From a virus, in the IMG/VR virus record IMGVR_UViG_3300045118_000377, positions 1 to 64,000 of that record: 64,000 bases of DNA. One strand, given 5' to 3'. Of the stretch, positions 1 through 7,188 are shown in pieces. Every line of letters starts with the position of its first letter. The stretch's first letter is position 1. The notes beneath the pieces are model-generated. The model was not told the origin of the DNA, did not search any database, and saw nothing but the letters and a program-made list of their open reading frames with translations. Made by a program: the position numbers and the translations under genes.

Positions 1-1080
1 GTTGGCCGACGGCTTGACCTTCCAGCAGACGGCAGGACGGTCGGGGTCTCCCTGGAAGTTGAGGCTGCGCTCGCCCAGGGGCTTGTCTCGCCTGTAGATC
101 ACAAACCCCTCGTAGCCGTGCTCGTCAAGCTGGGCCATGGCGTCTTCGTAGCTGCCTTCGAACGCCACGATCCCCATGATGTTGTCGCAGTCCATGAACC
201 CGACCTGCTGCCCGGCGGGCAGGACGGGGTCCTCCCAGCCCTCGTGAAGGGCCTCGATGAACTCGATCCAGGAGCTGCAGTTGCTCGAGAACTCCATCCG
301 CGCCCCCTTCCAGTAGGGGTTGCGGTAGACGTACGCCTGGACGAGGCCTAGCTGCTTCTGCTTGCGCAGCGCCTCCTCCGGCAGGCTGTTGGCGATCTGC
401 TGCATCATGCTGAAGTCCTTCTTGCCGCGGCCGTTGCCCATGAAGAACTCGGCGAGGAAGATCGACTCCGGCGGTAGAAGCGCGTCGAACTCCTCGACCA
501 GGTGTGGGAACTGGTCGTTGCAGACCTTCATCTTGCCGCGGCTCTGGATCCAGACCTTGTCGTGCTTGTCCTTGCTCACGACGTAGCCCATGCCGTTGAC
601 CTTGATCGTCCAGACGATCTTGGGACCTCCGATGATCTCCGCCTCCTCCGCCAGCATGTTGAGCAGGATGCCGTGGTCGATGGAGTTCACGGGCTTGGAG
701 AAGCACAGGTTCTGCGGAAGCGGCCCGTCGAAGTTCACCTCTTGGCCAGTCTGGTACTTGGAGATCTCGGCCTCGGCGCTGGCCTTCATCCAGCCGCTGA
801 GCTCGTTCAAGAGCTTGTAGCCCTCGCGGGCCTTCTTGCTGATGTCCCGGATGACCTGGTCCCTGGCCGACTGCTTGGCATCGACGTAGCCCTTGGTGCC
901 GGGCTTGCCCTTCGGGCCTGGCGTGTCGCGGGTCTCCCGCATCTTGCCGTTCTGCACGCCCCACTGGGTCACGACCTCTTCGCCCTCGACCCATGAGCGC
1001 CAGATCCTCCATCCATCCTTCCCTTGTTGTCTCATTTCTATGAAACAACTTTTTGGATCACTCATCTTATGTTTGGTCAT
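1..1080 (-). CDS. WGR-domain ATP-dependent polynucleotide ligase (3' end outside window)
   Basis: The visible 360 residues start at the ATG at 1080, which has GGAGAAGG just upstream and overlaps the preceding endonuclease gene by 14 nt. An ATG at 1065 is an alternative start. Residues 24-90 look like a WGR domain (GWRIW, TQWGVQNGK, then a KKAREGY helix). A nucleotidyltransferase domain follows: motif I K160-V-N-G163, SRGK at 180-183, LAEF at 209-212, YEGFVIY at 323-329 and WKVK at 353-356, which are motifs I, Ia, III, IV and V of covalent nucleotidyltransferases. The enzyme should adenylylate its lysine and seal nicks. Motif I is KxNG rather than the KxDG usual in DNA ligases; T4 RNA ligase 2 has KxHG, so an RNA or mixed substrate is possible. 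The OB-fold end lies beyond the window. Confidence 0.8.
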   Translation of the reverse strand, partial: MTKHKMSDPKSCFIEMRQQGKDGWRIWRSWVEGEEVVTQWGVQNGKMRETRDTPGPKGKPGTKGYVDAKQSARDQVIRDISKKAREGYKLLNELSGWMKASAEAEISKYQTGQEVNFDGPLPQNLCFSKPVNSIDHGILLNMLAEEAEIIGGPKIVWTIKVNGMGYVVSKDKHDKVWIQSRGKMKVCNDQFPHLVEEFDALLPPESIFLAEFFMGNGRGKKDFSMMQQIANSLPEEALRKQKQLGLVQAYVYRNPYWKGARMEFSSNCSSWIEFIEALHEGWEDPVLPAGQQVGFMDCDNIMGIVAFEGSYEDAMAQLDEHGYEGFVIYRRDKPLGERSLNFQGDPDRPAVCWKVKPSAN

Positions 1081-1600
1081 CTGATCCTTCTCCTGGGAGA
1101 TTGAGCGCGGCGAAAGCTCCATATAACTCACGCGCAGCAGCATCATAAGCTTTTGCTGCAGCAAGCTCGTCCTCGAATAGTCCGAGGTATCTGGGTGTCG
1201 GTGCTGTGATCTGAGCCGCCCATTTGCGTGCTGCTTTGTGCCAGTACACGCCGTGGAATCTAGATGATCCTACCCGTTTGTGGATCCTGTTACGCTGATT
1301 TTGTGTGTGGGTAGCTGCTCTGAGATTCTGCCTCTGATTGTTCAAACCGTCCCCATCCTTGTGATCCACTTGGTCGACTTGACCAAGTAGAGCGCGATGC
1401 ATGTAGACCGTCTTCCTGGATCCATTCACATCCTTGGTTGCTGTGCGCACAGCATACCAAGTAGACCTTCCACGAACAGCGCGCCATTTGTAGTTGATCA
1501 ATTTATCGTAGTCTTCATCATTCACAAGAGCGACCTGTCCTTGTGTCAGGGGAATCTTTCGCACAGGTTCTCCTTTCACGAAGTCAACTTCTGGTTTCAT
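1067..1600 (-). CDS. HNH-AP2 homing endonuclease
   Basis: This is a free-standing homing endonuclease, expected to cut DNA at a specific site and spread its own gene. The family-typical opening IPLTQGQVALVNDEDY is followed by YMHRALLG and VDHKDGDGLNNQRQNLR (HNH core with D-H and N-x-R), then a C-terminal AP2/ERF-like DNA-binding domain (GVYWHKAARKWAAQI, AAKAYDAAARELYG). The ATG at 1600 has AAGGA 4 nt upstream. A GTG at 1564 with GGAGA upstream would begin exactly where the family usually starts, and a TTG at 1648 is also in frame. It lies directly upstream of, and overlaps, the ligase gene. Its DNA looks less GC-rich than its neighbours, as expected of an invading gene. Confidence 0.88.
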   Translation of the reverse strand: MKPEVDFVKGEPVRKIPLTQGQVALVNDEDYDKLINYKWRAVRGRSTWYAVRTATKDVNGSRKTVYMHRALLGQVDQVDHKDGDGLNNQRQNLRAATHTQNQRNRIHKRVGSSRFHGVYWHKAARKWAAQITAPTPRYLGLFEDELAAAKAYDAAARELYGAFAALNLPGEGSDDQT

Positions 1601-1686
1601 GAAGTCCTTATACCCGTGCCCGGCAGGTTCTTGCAATCCGATCTTCAAGCTAAGAAGAGCGCGTAGTGCTGCTCTTCGTCCGGGCG

Positions 1687-2037
1687 CTACAGCTCATAGC
1701 CATATCCCTGCGGCGGGTCCTCGTAGAAACACTCAACGATCTCTTCTACAGCCACTGGGATACCACTTCGCTTGTGCCGATCGCAGCAGTACTGCCATCG
1801 CTTGTACGCGCGCGCGATGCGCGCGTACCACACGTCGAAGTCCGGGTGGGTGTCAGCGTACGCGCCACCCGCGGCCGCGAACCCCAGCTCCTGCAACTCT
1901 CCCATCTCTAGGGGAACGTTCCTCATGAGGAACGTTCCGATGGCGGCCAAGATCTCCATCTGGCCGCGGTTGCTCGCTTGCTTGGCGATCTCCTGGAAGA
2001 ACCGTTTGACTGGGTCGGCATTCCTCTTCTTAGCCAT
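1687..2037 (-). CDS. Small protein of unknown function
   Basis: The 116-residue product is not recognised. It is basic at the N-terminus (MAKKRN), has a predicted helical first half (QEIAKQASNRGQMEILAAI) and an aromatic second half with WYARIARAYKRWQYCCDRH and a tyrosine-rich tail. The start is well supported: AAGAAAGGAG lies 7 nt before the ATG, and a phage-type promoter sits immediately upstream (2065-2093), so the gene is probably transcribed alone. Between its stop and the downstream endonuclease start is a short gap of about 40-85 nt without clear features. Confidence 0.75.
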   Translation of the reverse strand: MAKKRNADPVKRFFQEIAKQASNRGQMEILAAIGTFLMRNVPLEMGELQELGFAAAGGAYADTHPDFDVWYARIARAYKRWQYCCDRHKRSGIPVAVEEIVECFYEDPPQGYGYEL

Positions 2038-2064
2038 AAACGATCTCCTTTCTTGGTTACTGAT

Positions 2065-2093
2065 CTTATCCCCTACGGGTGATCGGTTTTGCA
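2065..2093 (-). promoter_or_regulatory. Phage-type promoter for the gene at 1687-2037
   Basis: Read on the minus strand: TGCAAA (2093-2088), 17-nt spacer containing CGATC, then GATAAG (2070-2065). It is followed by the leader AACCAAGAAAGGAG and the start codon. The same layout recurs upstream of 14086, 15237 and 15329, which is why it is called a promoter. Confidence 0.65.
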
Positions 2094-2094
2094 G

Positions 2095-2119
2095 CTAAAA
2101 AGAGCCCGTTGCGGGCTCT
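2095..2119 (-). terminator. Rho-independent terminator, leftward
   Basis: A perfect 8-bp stem (AGAGCCCG / CGGGCTCT) with a 3-nt loop is followed on the minus strand by a T-run. It would end leftward transcription arriving from the 3605-6460 operon and the repeat field. It lies immediately before the next promoter, so the downstream gene is insulated. Confidence 0.75.
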
Positions 2120-3604
2120 AGTACAGGTAGGTTGGGTGACCAGTGCTGGTCGGCGCGATCGATTTCGTCGATCGGCCAGCAGCGTATCGCGCGAGCGGGT
2201 TACAGCTTGTCAGCCGGCGCGGGAAGGCGTGGCCATCGTCGCGACTGGACCAGTCTCGTCAGATGACACGACCCGAGGCGTACTGATCCTGCTTGTCACC
2301 AGACTTGGATCACGTAGTGATGGCTCGTCTGGTGGAAGGCGCAGAGCGGCATCGGCCCGCATTGTCATTCGGCTTGCGGATCGAAAGGGCAGCTCCGGGG
2401 TAGGGTTGTCGCCGGGCTTGCAGAGTCCGGTAGGGGCGCAGCTTGTCAGCTGTTGTGTTGGGACGGCCGTACTGTCACGCGAACTGTCTGAGGAGAGGCC
2501 GTCACTCGGTAGGGTGGTCCAGGGAAAGCATCGGCATGTCACATGCCGCGATCCGAGAGGTCGTGAGTGGTGCTAGCTTGTCACTTGACAAGGATCGTCG
2601 CGCGATGAGTGGACTCGTCGTTCGTAGCGAGAAGGATGAGTACGGTCTGGTGCGAAACGTCGCTCGGCAGGGGTGACCGGGAGGCAGGGTTGCCAGAGCT
2701 TGTCGAATGAGCGAACTGCGTGGAGTTGGGTTGCGATGTCTCGGGGCAGGGATGGGTTCCCGCACGATCTGGACGCGGTGCAGCTTGTCAGCTGGATCGT
2801 TAGGGCTGGTACGTCACTTGGCAAGAGCTCGTCGATTGCGATGGCTCGAGCCGAATGATCGCGTAGGGACAAGAGTCGGCTCGTCGCTGGGCCTGAGTGG
2901 AGCGCCGAGACCGGTGAAGGGTAGTCGTGCGGATAGGACAGTCTTTGAACGTCGGCAGGCCAGATCCGAGCAGACTGGTCTTGTCGCTCGACGCGTCACG
3001 GTGCGGCATGCAAAGCCACGTCATTTGCAGTGTGCAGCGAGGAGAAGCGATCCGTCGATCGACTAGGTCAGGGAGACGTGTCATCGGGGTCAGCAGGCCA
3101 CGAGAAAGCTCGTCGCACGGGCAGATACGGTACATGAAGACGCAGCTGGACTCGTCGACCGCGGCGGGAAGGCTTGCCCGAAAGGACAAGGCAGTAGGCT
3201 CGGGTAGTCATCTGACCTGGTATGCTCAATGAGGTCGCATGCAGCGACCCGCTTCGATCACGACTCGACTCGTCACATGGCCCGCAACGCCAAGGGTCGC
3301 TATGCACAAGCTCGTCGCGCGGTAGAGAAAGGTTCAAGCTGATCCAACACGTCCGCTGTCGAGGGTTGGCGAACCTAGTCCCGTGATACGGCTTGTGATG
3401 TCACGCTCAGACATGGCTCGTCGTGCGGCTCACGTCGATCTCGCGTGGACCAGTCGCAGGAATTGGTGGGGAGCGATGCAACTGATCTTGGCGGCGGGTA
3501 GTCGGCAGAATCGATCGGTCCAAGGAGGAATAGTCGGTGGTTGCGAGAAGAGCGGGAGGGTCGCTGGTACTGAGATCGTTAGAGGTTCGGCTTGTCTACC
3601 TGCC
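2120..3604 (+). repeat. Non-coding field of degenerate direct repeats (core RCTYGTCR)
   Basis: No reading frame here looks like a real protein. The octamer [AG]CTYGTC[AG] occurs at 2205, 2291, 2441, 2576, 2613, 2698, 2783, 2827, 2879, 3108, 3150, 3268, 3310 and 3416, always on the plus strand. Weaker variants such as TCTCGTCA (2254), GCTCGTCT (2323), CATTGTCA (2360) and GCATGTCA (2534) fill some gaps. About 0.2 copies would be expected by chance. Gaps of 37-52 nt and about 85 nt are frequent, suggesting a loose period near 42 nt. Some cores sit in small inverted repeats (CAGCTTGTCAGCTG). It may be an iteron-like origin, a partition or packaging region, or a protein-binding array; the function is not known. 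Confidence 0.6.
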
Positions 3605-3862
3605 CTAGCGATCAGGTTCCTTCAGCGACTCTCCCCAGGTGAGAACCTCGGCTGGTAGGGCCGTGGCGCTCACGTCCCATTTGGCTCCTTCGTCCAACCG
3701 CGGCATGGCCAGCAGGAGGTCGGAGATACGATTCTCCACCACCCGCTGGCTGGGAATGTTCTCGCCCATCGGCGCTCGCACGTAGACCCGTATGCAGATG
3801 TCGTAGTGGCCGGCGTCCCCGACGTACCGTGCGGGGACATCACCATCAGGTCGGGTCTTCAT
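3605..3862 (-). CDS. Unknown small protein, last gene of leftward operon
   Basis: The 85-residue product is not recognised. It contains a beta-like stretch (YDICIRVYVRAP) and a C-terminal SATALPAEVLTWGESLKEPDR typical of small alternating-strand phage proteins. The ATG at 3862 follows GGAGAAGGCAC and overlaps the end of the preceding gene by 17 nt, so translation is probably coupled. Downstream lies the long repeat field, and the first strong terminator is at 2119-2095. Confidence 0.75.
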   Translation of the reverse strand: MKTRPDGDVPARYVGDAGHYDICIRVYVRAPMGENIPSQRVVENRISDLLLAMPRLDEGAKWDVSATALPAEVLTWGESLKEPDR

Positions 3863-4316
3863 GTGCCTTCTCCAGCTTTTTGGCAGCCTCCACCACCGCG
3901 TCCCAGGTGTTGCCTCCCTCTATGCCATTGGCGCTGATGGCCAACCACCAGCCACCAAACTCGCCCGCGCGGGGTTTGGAACACGTGCCGGCTCCGGTCA
4001 TGGTGAAGATCTGCGTCGGTCGGAAGCGGCGAAGGAACGCCTGGACGAACCAGATCAGGTGATTCTCATCGAACTGATCCTCCGCATACAGGTGCAGCCG
4101 TTTGTGCTTGGTGTCATTGTAGATAGACCACTCGAAGTTCGGCCAGTTGTCCAGCGCGTCGGGCTCGAGGTCGACCTCGAGCCCTAGGGCGTCGTAGACC
4201 TTCATCACCTCCTCATCGGTCTCGGTGGGCATCCGGAGGATCTCGTTGACCCACTTGTCTTCGCGCTTCTTGATCTTGTCGATGACTTCGCTGAATTGGG
4301 AATAGCTGTCAGCCAT
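3846..4316 (-). CDS. Unknown protein
   Basis: The 156-residue product is not recognised. It has an acidic, helical N-terminus (FSEVIDKIKKREDKW), then a mixed domain with WSIYNDTKHKRLHLYAEDQF and HLIWFVQAFLRRFRPTQIFTMTGAGTC. The later part (FGGWWLAISANGIE, then a helical tail) suggests a compact alpha/beta fold. A GGGAGAAG site precedes the ATG. The gene overlaps its upstream neighbour by 8 nt and its downstream neighbour by 17 nt, in keeping with an operon of coupled genes. Confidence 0.78.
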   Translation of the reverse strand: MADSYSQFSEVIDKIKKREDKWVNEILRMPTETDEEVMKVYDALGLEVDLEPDALDNWPNFEWSIYNDTKHKRLHLYAEDQFDENHLIWFVQAFLRRFRPTQIFTMTGAGTCSKPRAGEFGGWWLAISANGIEGGNTWDAVVEAAKKLEKAHEDPT

Positions 4317-4650
4317 CGGTCTTCTCCCTCTCTGGATGTCCGACCCAGCCGGCAGGGTCTTCCTGGGCGCAGTCGGAGAACGGGCAGGTCTCGTCCGGGC
4401 AGCGGCCGTCCTTCAAGGACGCCCCGCACCTGGCGCAATGGATCTCCTGCAGGAGTTTGATGTCGTCGTTGGTCGTGCCGTCCGGCATGTCGTGCAGACT
4501 GACCCACACCCACGCCTGGACGTAGAGCCCGTCGTCGGGCGGGTCGGCGATGGAGAACTTGGTCTCATCGTCGATCTCGATGTCGCCATCCTCTTGGTAC
4601 TTGGATCGAGCGACATCGATCACGGTCTGTTTCAGCTCGTCCTTGGTCAT
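4309..4650 (-). CDS. Zinc-ribbon-like small protein
   Basis: The 113-residue protein has an N-terminal alpha/beta part (ELKQTVIDVARSKY; acidic IEIDDETKF; YVQAWVWVSL) followed by four to six cysteines arranged CARCG ... CPDETCPFSDC. This resembles a treble-clef or zinc-ribbon site. The function is unknown; a role in nucleic-acid or protein binding is only an inference. The start follows an unusually long GGAGGAGGAGGAGG ribosome-binding site lying inside the end of the preceding gene, so it is likely well translated. Confidence 0.75.
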   Translation of the reverse strand: MTKDELKQTVIDVARSKYQEDGDIEIDDETKFSIADPPDDGLYVQAWVWVSLHDMPDGTTNDDIKLLQEIHCARCGASLKDGRCPDETCPFSDCAQEDPAGWVGHPEREKTDG

Positions 4651-4862
4651 GACCTCCTCCTCCTCCGGAGTTTGCGCACATGGTGAATCACGTTGTCACG
4701 GGTGAACTCCATGTCCTCCTCGAGCAGCTCCATGATCTCGTTGTGCATTCGCTGTCGTCCCTCACGGAAGCCGCGCATGAAGGAGTCGGCATCGAAACGT
4801 CCCAACAGCTTCTCCACGCCCGTGAGGAAGTCCTGACGGCTCATGACTCTGGACTTGGGCAT
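4647..4862 (-). CDS. Small helical basic-tailed protein
   Basis: The 71-residue product is probably all helical (FLTGVEKLLGRFDADSFMRGF, MHNEIMELLEEDMEF) and ends in a strongly basic tail, KLRRRRRS. The function is not recognised; nucleic-acid binding is possible from the tail. Its ATG overlaps the stop of the upstream gene (TGATG arrangement), and its own stop overlaps the next ATG, so it is fully embedded in the operon. Confidence 0.72.
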   Translation of the reverse strand: MPKSRVMSRQDFLTGVEKLLGRFDADSFMRGFREGRQRMHNEIMELLEEDMEFTRDNVIHHVRKLRRRRRS

Positions 4863-5137
4863 CAGTCGCTCTCCGGCTCGGGCTCCGGCCCCACGCGGTC
4901 GTAGGGCTCTTGGGACTCCTCCTCCTCCTCATCCTCGTCCACGTCCACGTTGCTCTTCAGGGTCGACTCGATGGAGTCGAGGTCGTAGCCCTGGCTGAGC
5001 AAGTAGTCGATCTGCGCGGTCGTGCCGGAGTTGTTGATGTCGGTCGCCTCATTCGACTTCATGTCGTGGACCTCGCCATCCAGCGCATCACTCAGGTGGT
5101 GCTTCTCGGCGTAGGCGATCAGCTGTTCGCGGGTCAT
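4862..5137 (-). CDS. Acidic small protein
   Basis: The 91-residue product is unrecognised. It opens MTREQLIAYAEKHHLSDAL, has a middle region with a GYDLDSIESTL helix, and ends in a very acidic tail (DVDEDEEEEESQEPYD and a Glu-Pro run). Highly acidic phage proteins sometimes mimic DNA, but nothing else supports that here. AAGGAGG precedes the ATG, and the coding sequence overlaps both neighbours. Confidence 0.75.
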   Translation of the reverse strand: MTREQLIAYAEKHHLSDALDGEVHDMKSNEATDINNSGTTAQIDYLLSQGYDLDSIESTLKSNVDVDEDEEEEESQEPYDRVGPEPEPESD

Positions 5138-5376
5138 GTGCCCTCCTTCTCGTCGATGTCAGCGCGCGAGATGCGGTTGGGATTGAAGTAGACGTTGACG
5201 TAGACGATGTTCCTCCAGGTGCCGTCGGAGGCCGGCTCCATCTCGTGGATCTCTGGCAGGGCCGCCTGCAACGTCTTCAGAGCTTCGTCCTCGCTGTCGG
5301 CCTCGACCTCCGCGCAGAAGCCGACCGGCCCGTCATCCGAGTCTCCCAGGCTGAAGTGGTACCTAGCCTTCGGCAT
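5134..5376 (-). CDS. Unknown small protein
   Basis: The 80-residue product reads as one small alpha/beta domain: ARYHFSLGDSDDGPVGFCAEVEA, then a helix DEALKTLQAALPEIHEM, then NIVYVNVYFNP. It resembles the many small 'DEAL'-helix phage domains of unknown role. The ATG follows an AGGTG site and overlaps the preceding gene by 14 nt. Confidence 0.74.
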   Translation of the reverse strand: MPKARYHFSLGDSDDGPVGFCAEVEADSEDEALKTLQAALPEIHEMEPASDGTWRNIVYVNVYFNPNRISRADIDEKEGT

Positions 5377-5602
5377 AGCTGCACCTGATATCGACCTCGT
5401 TGTCGTTCTCGTCGAACACCGGGCCGTCCCAGATGAACATCAGCGGCCGGCTATGCTCGTCGTCCACCGTGAACGGGTGGTCCTCCTGGTTGAGCCGGTT
5501 GCACTCCGGTGTGAAGATGGCGAGCAGCGCCTCGACGTTCGCAGCCTCGATGATGACCGAGCCGGGATGGCAGATGTCCCCCATCAGTCTGTACTTGGGC
5601 AT
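5363..5602 (-). CDS. Unknown small protein
   Basis: The 79-residue product begins MPKYRLMGDICHPGSVIIEA and continues with a helix (NVEALLAIFTPECNRL) and a strand-rich end (PLMFIWDGPVFDENDNEVDI). It is similar in plan to the next gene downstream (strand, helix, strand), so the two may be distant paralogues; that is an inference. A GAGGAG site is placed 7 nt before the ATG, and the gap from the upstream RAMP-like gene is 3 nt. Confidence 0.74.
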   Translation of the reverse strand: MPKYRLMGDICHPGSVIIEAANVEALLAIFTPECNRLNQEDHPFTVDDEHSRPLMFIWDGPVFDENDNEVDIRCSYAEG

Positions 5603-5605
5603 GGG

Positions 5606-6460
5606 CTACTCCTCTGCCTCGGCATCCGCCTTCTTGCCCTTGCCGGCCGTGCGCGCCTTCTTCTCGTAGATCGGGGTCTCGACCTTGGCCGTCTGCTTCA
5701 TGCCCACGATCTCCACGCGCCCGAAGCCCTGGCTGCGGCTCGCGCCCCACCCGTTGTCCTGGCAGAGGGTGAGGAAGAAGACGAGGTCCTTCTCGCTGAC
5801 CTTCACGGTGTTGCCGGATGCCGCGCGCCGGAGCTCGAACTTGAACTCGGCACCGGGGGCCACGTACTCGTGGATCTTGATGGTGGAGCGCGGACCCTGC
5901 GGGCCGGTGATGTGGGCGACCATGGTCTCGGTGCCATCGGGCCCCTTCAGGATCTTGCCGTCGCGGTAGAAGAAGATGGCGTCGGGGTGATCGATGCCGC
6001 GGGCGAACATCGCGTGCTGGATGACCTGCTTGGAACCCCAGTCGCTGACGGTCTTGCCCAGGGTCGTGGCAGCCTCACGCAATCCGGCCTTGATCTGCCT
6101 GCTCTCCACGAAGATGGCCCCGCGGAAGGGCTCGAGCGTCGGGTCCTGCGCGATGCGGTCGTCGTCCACGACCTTGAACACGCACGTGCTCTTGTCGCTG
6201 GCGGCCTCGGTCTCGACCGCCGGGTCCTTGGTGGCGGCCTCCGCGATGCGAGCCTTGGCGGCGTCCACCACCTCCTGGGTGACCAGCCCCTTGCGGGCGC
6301 GGGCCTCGAGCATGGCGAGCTCGGCCTCGGCGTTCTTGGGCCAGCCGGCGAGCATCTTGTTCGCCGTCTGGCAGGTGATGACCCACTTCTCGTAGAGCTG
6401 GTCGGCCCCGTACTTCTTCATGAGCTCCTGGAAGCTGTTGACTGGTCCGGTCTTGTCCAT
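5606..6460 (-). CDS. RAMP/Cas7-like protein of unknown function (first gene of operon)
   Basis: The 284-residue protein opens the leftward operon. After a helical N-terminal part (residues 1-80) come FRGAIFVESRQIKAGLREA (112-130), RSTIKIHEYVAPGAEFKFEL (191-210) and the glycine-rich loop GWGASRSQGFGRVEI (237-251). This order (a LreA-type helix, a charged strand, 'pG..f.f.l' and a G-rich loop before the last strand) resembles RAMP-fold proteins such as Cas7. Similar stand-alone proteins are found in phages and integrative elements outside CRISPR loci. The tail is Lys/Ala/Glu-rich. No CRISPR array or cas genes lie nearby. The start has AAGGAG 7 nt upstream. RNA binding is an inference only. Confidence 0.6.
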   Translation of the reverse strand: MDKTGPVNSFQELMKKYGADQLYEKWVITCQTANKMLAGWPKNAEAELAMLEARARKGLVTQEVVDAAKARIAEAATKDPAVETEAASDKSTCVFKVVDDDRIAQDPTLEPFRGAIFVESRQIKAGLREAATTLGKTVSDWGSKQVIQHAMFARGIDHPDAIFFYRDGKILKGPDGTETMVAHITGPQGPRSTIKIHEYVAPGAEFKFELRRAASGNTVKVSEKDLVFFLTLCQDNGWGASRSQGFGRVEIVGMKQTAKVETPIYEKKARTAGKGKKADAEAEE

Positions 6461-6510
6461 GACACACTCCTTGTTGTGCGACCTCAGTCGCTGAATGGGG
6501 ATCTGAAGGA

Positions 6511-6540
6511 CTTATATCAACGATCCGAGTGGAATTCGTA
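6511..6540 (-). promoter_or_regulatory. Likely promoter of the leftward operon
   Basis: On the minus strand a TATAAG box (6516-6511) lies 17-18 nt from TACGAA/ACGAAT, with GGATCG between them. It resembles the TGCAAA...ATAAG promoters near 15280 but with a poorer upstream box. It would drive the RAMP-like gene and the seven genes after it. Confidence 0.42.
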
Positions 6541-6542
6541 GC

Positions 6543-6572
6543 CCGAAAGGACTGCGATTTCCTTGGGATAAG
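6543..6572 (+). promoter_or_regulatory. Likely promoter of the rightward small-gene operon
   Basis: CCGAAA (6543-6548), an 18-nt spacer containing GCGAT, then GATAAG (6567-6572) and AAACTACAAGGAGG leading to the ATG at 6592. The -10-like box, short leader and strong Shine-Dalgarno match the other phage-type promoters in the window. Together with 6511-6540 it makes this a divergent control region. Confidence 0.52.
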
Positions 6573-6591
6573 AAACTACAAGGAGGTCAAC

Positions 6592-6807
6592 ATGGCTTTG
6601 ATCGAGATCTTCGTGGGCATGCCGTTGGACAACTTCCAGCGCCTGGCCAAGACCGACAAGAAGGCGGCCGCGGTCGCGTTGAAGGACGAGCTCAAATCGT
6701 TCAACGCCTACCTCGAGAGTCAGCGGATGGATCCGATGGGGCGCATCGAGGAGTCGATCGTCCGCGAGTACATCGGCTGGAAGCTGATGGAGCGAAAGGA
6801 TGGCTGA
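6592..6807 (+). CDS. Small unknown protein, first gene of rightward operon
   Basis: The 71-residue product starts MALIEIFVGMPLDNF; the start is fixed by AAGGAGG 6 nt upstream, rather than an earlier in-frame start at 6529 that would lie inside the promoter. It is mostly helical (DKKAAAVALKDELKSFNAYLE). The function is unknown. It overlaps the next gene by 8 nt and heads a run of sixteen coupled genes up to 11296. Confidence 0.75.
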   Translation: MALIEIFVGMPLDNFQRLAKTDKKAAAVALKDELKSFNAYLESQRMDPMGRIEESIVREYIGWKLMERKDG

Positions 6808-7027
6808 TCCACGATGGGTACTGGGAAACTCTCTGCGCGATCTGGAAAGCGACATCAACGATTGCGAACGGATCGTCGCCAACGGCGGACGTCCAAGCTA
6901 CGACCTGCTGGGGACGCTTCGGGTCAATCTCGAGGTGTCCGAGGGCAATCTGAACGTGGCGACATCCAGTCAAGCGATCCAGTTCGACGAGCTTCAAAAG
7001 CGCGCCAGGCAGATCCTAAAGAAATAG
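6800..7027 (+). CDS. Small helical protein, unknown
   Basis: The 75-residue product is predicted helical, with two coiled-coil-like stretches (LRDLESDINDCERIVANG; LGTLRVNLEVSEGNLNVAT) and a basic end (KRARQILKK). It resembles the small antiparallel hairpin proteins common in phage early regions, but no family is recognised. The ATG lies within the end of the upstream gene. Confidence 0.7.
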   Translation: MADPRWVLGNSLRDLESDINDCERIVANGGRPSYDLLGTLRVNLEVSEGNLNVATSSQAIQFDELQKRARQILKK

Positions 7028-7035
7028 ACCTGGTG

Positions 7036-7188
7036 ATGAAGATCGCTCCCGATGGCTGGTTCGACGCGCGTGACATCGGCGTGCCGAAGACCAGGCTCAT
7101 CGAGCTGGCCAAGGCCCACCCCGACATGCTCGAGTCCCATCGGGACCAGGCCAACATCTACTTCAAGGTGAGACGATGCCGAGACTGA
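7036..7188 (+). CDS. Short unknown protein
   Basis: The 50-residue product reads DGWFDARDIGVPKTRLIELAK followed by DQANIYFKVRRC, consistent with a tiny winged-helix or HTH-like fold. An adjacent in-frame GTG at 7033 is an alternative start. It sits between two well-supported genes in the same operon and overlaps the next one by 13 nt. The ribosome-binding site is weak, so it probably depends on coupling. Confidence 0.6.
   Translation: MKIAPDGWFDARDIGVPKTRLIELAKAHPDMLESHRDQANIYFKVRRCRD

Noticed and set aside
125-1048. Long 307-codon leftward frame rich in Arg, Gly and Gln
   Set aside because: It is the shadow of the WGR-ligase in another frame; the real frame shows clear ligase motifs and stays open to the window edge.
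2079-3337. Several frames of 60-165 codons in the repeat field
   Set aside because: All are Ser/Arg/Gly-rich, overlap one another on both strands, lack ribosome-binding sites and show no domains; the repeat explains the sequence better.
2120-3604. CRISPR array
   Set aside because: Only about 8 nt of each unit are shared and gaps vary from 37 to over 200 nt; CRISPR repeats are longer and nearly identical.
5207-6541. 444-codon rightward frame
   Set aside because: Antisense shadow of the coupled leftward genes, with Leu/Val/Arg-rich low-quality sequence and no ribosome-binding site; the leftward genes have good starts and overlaps.
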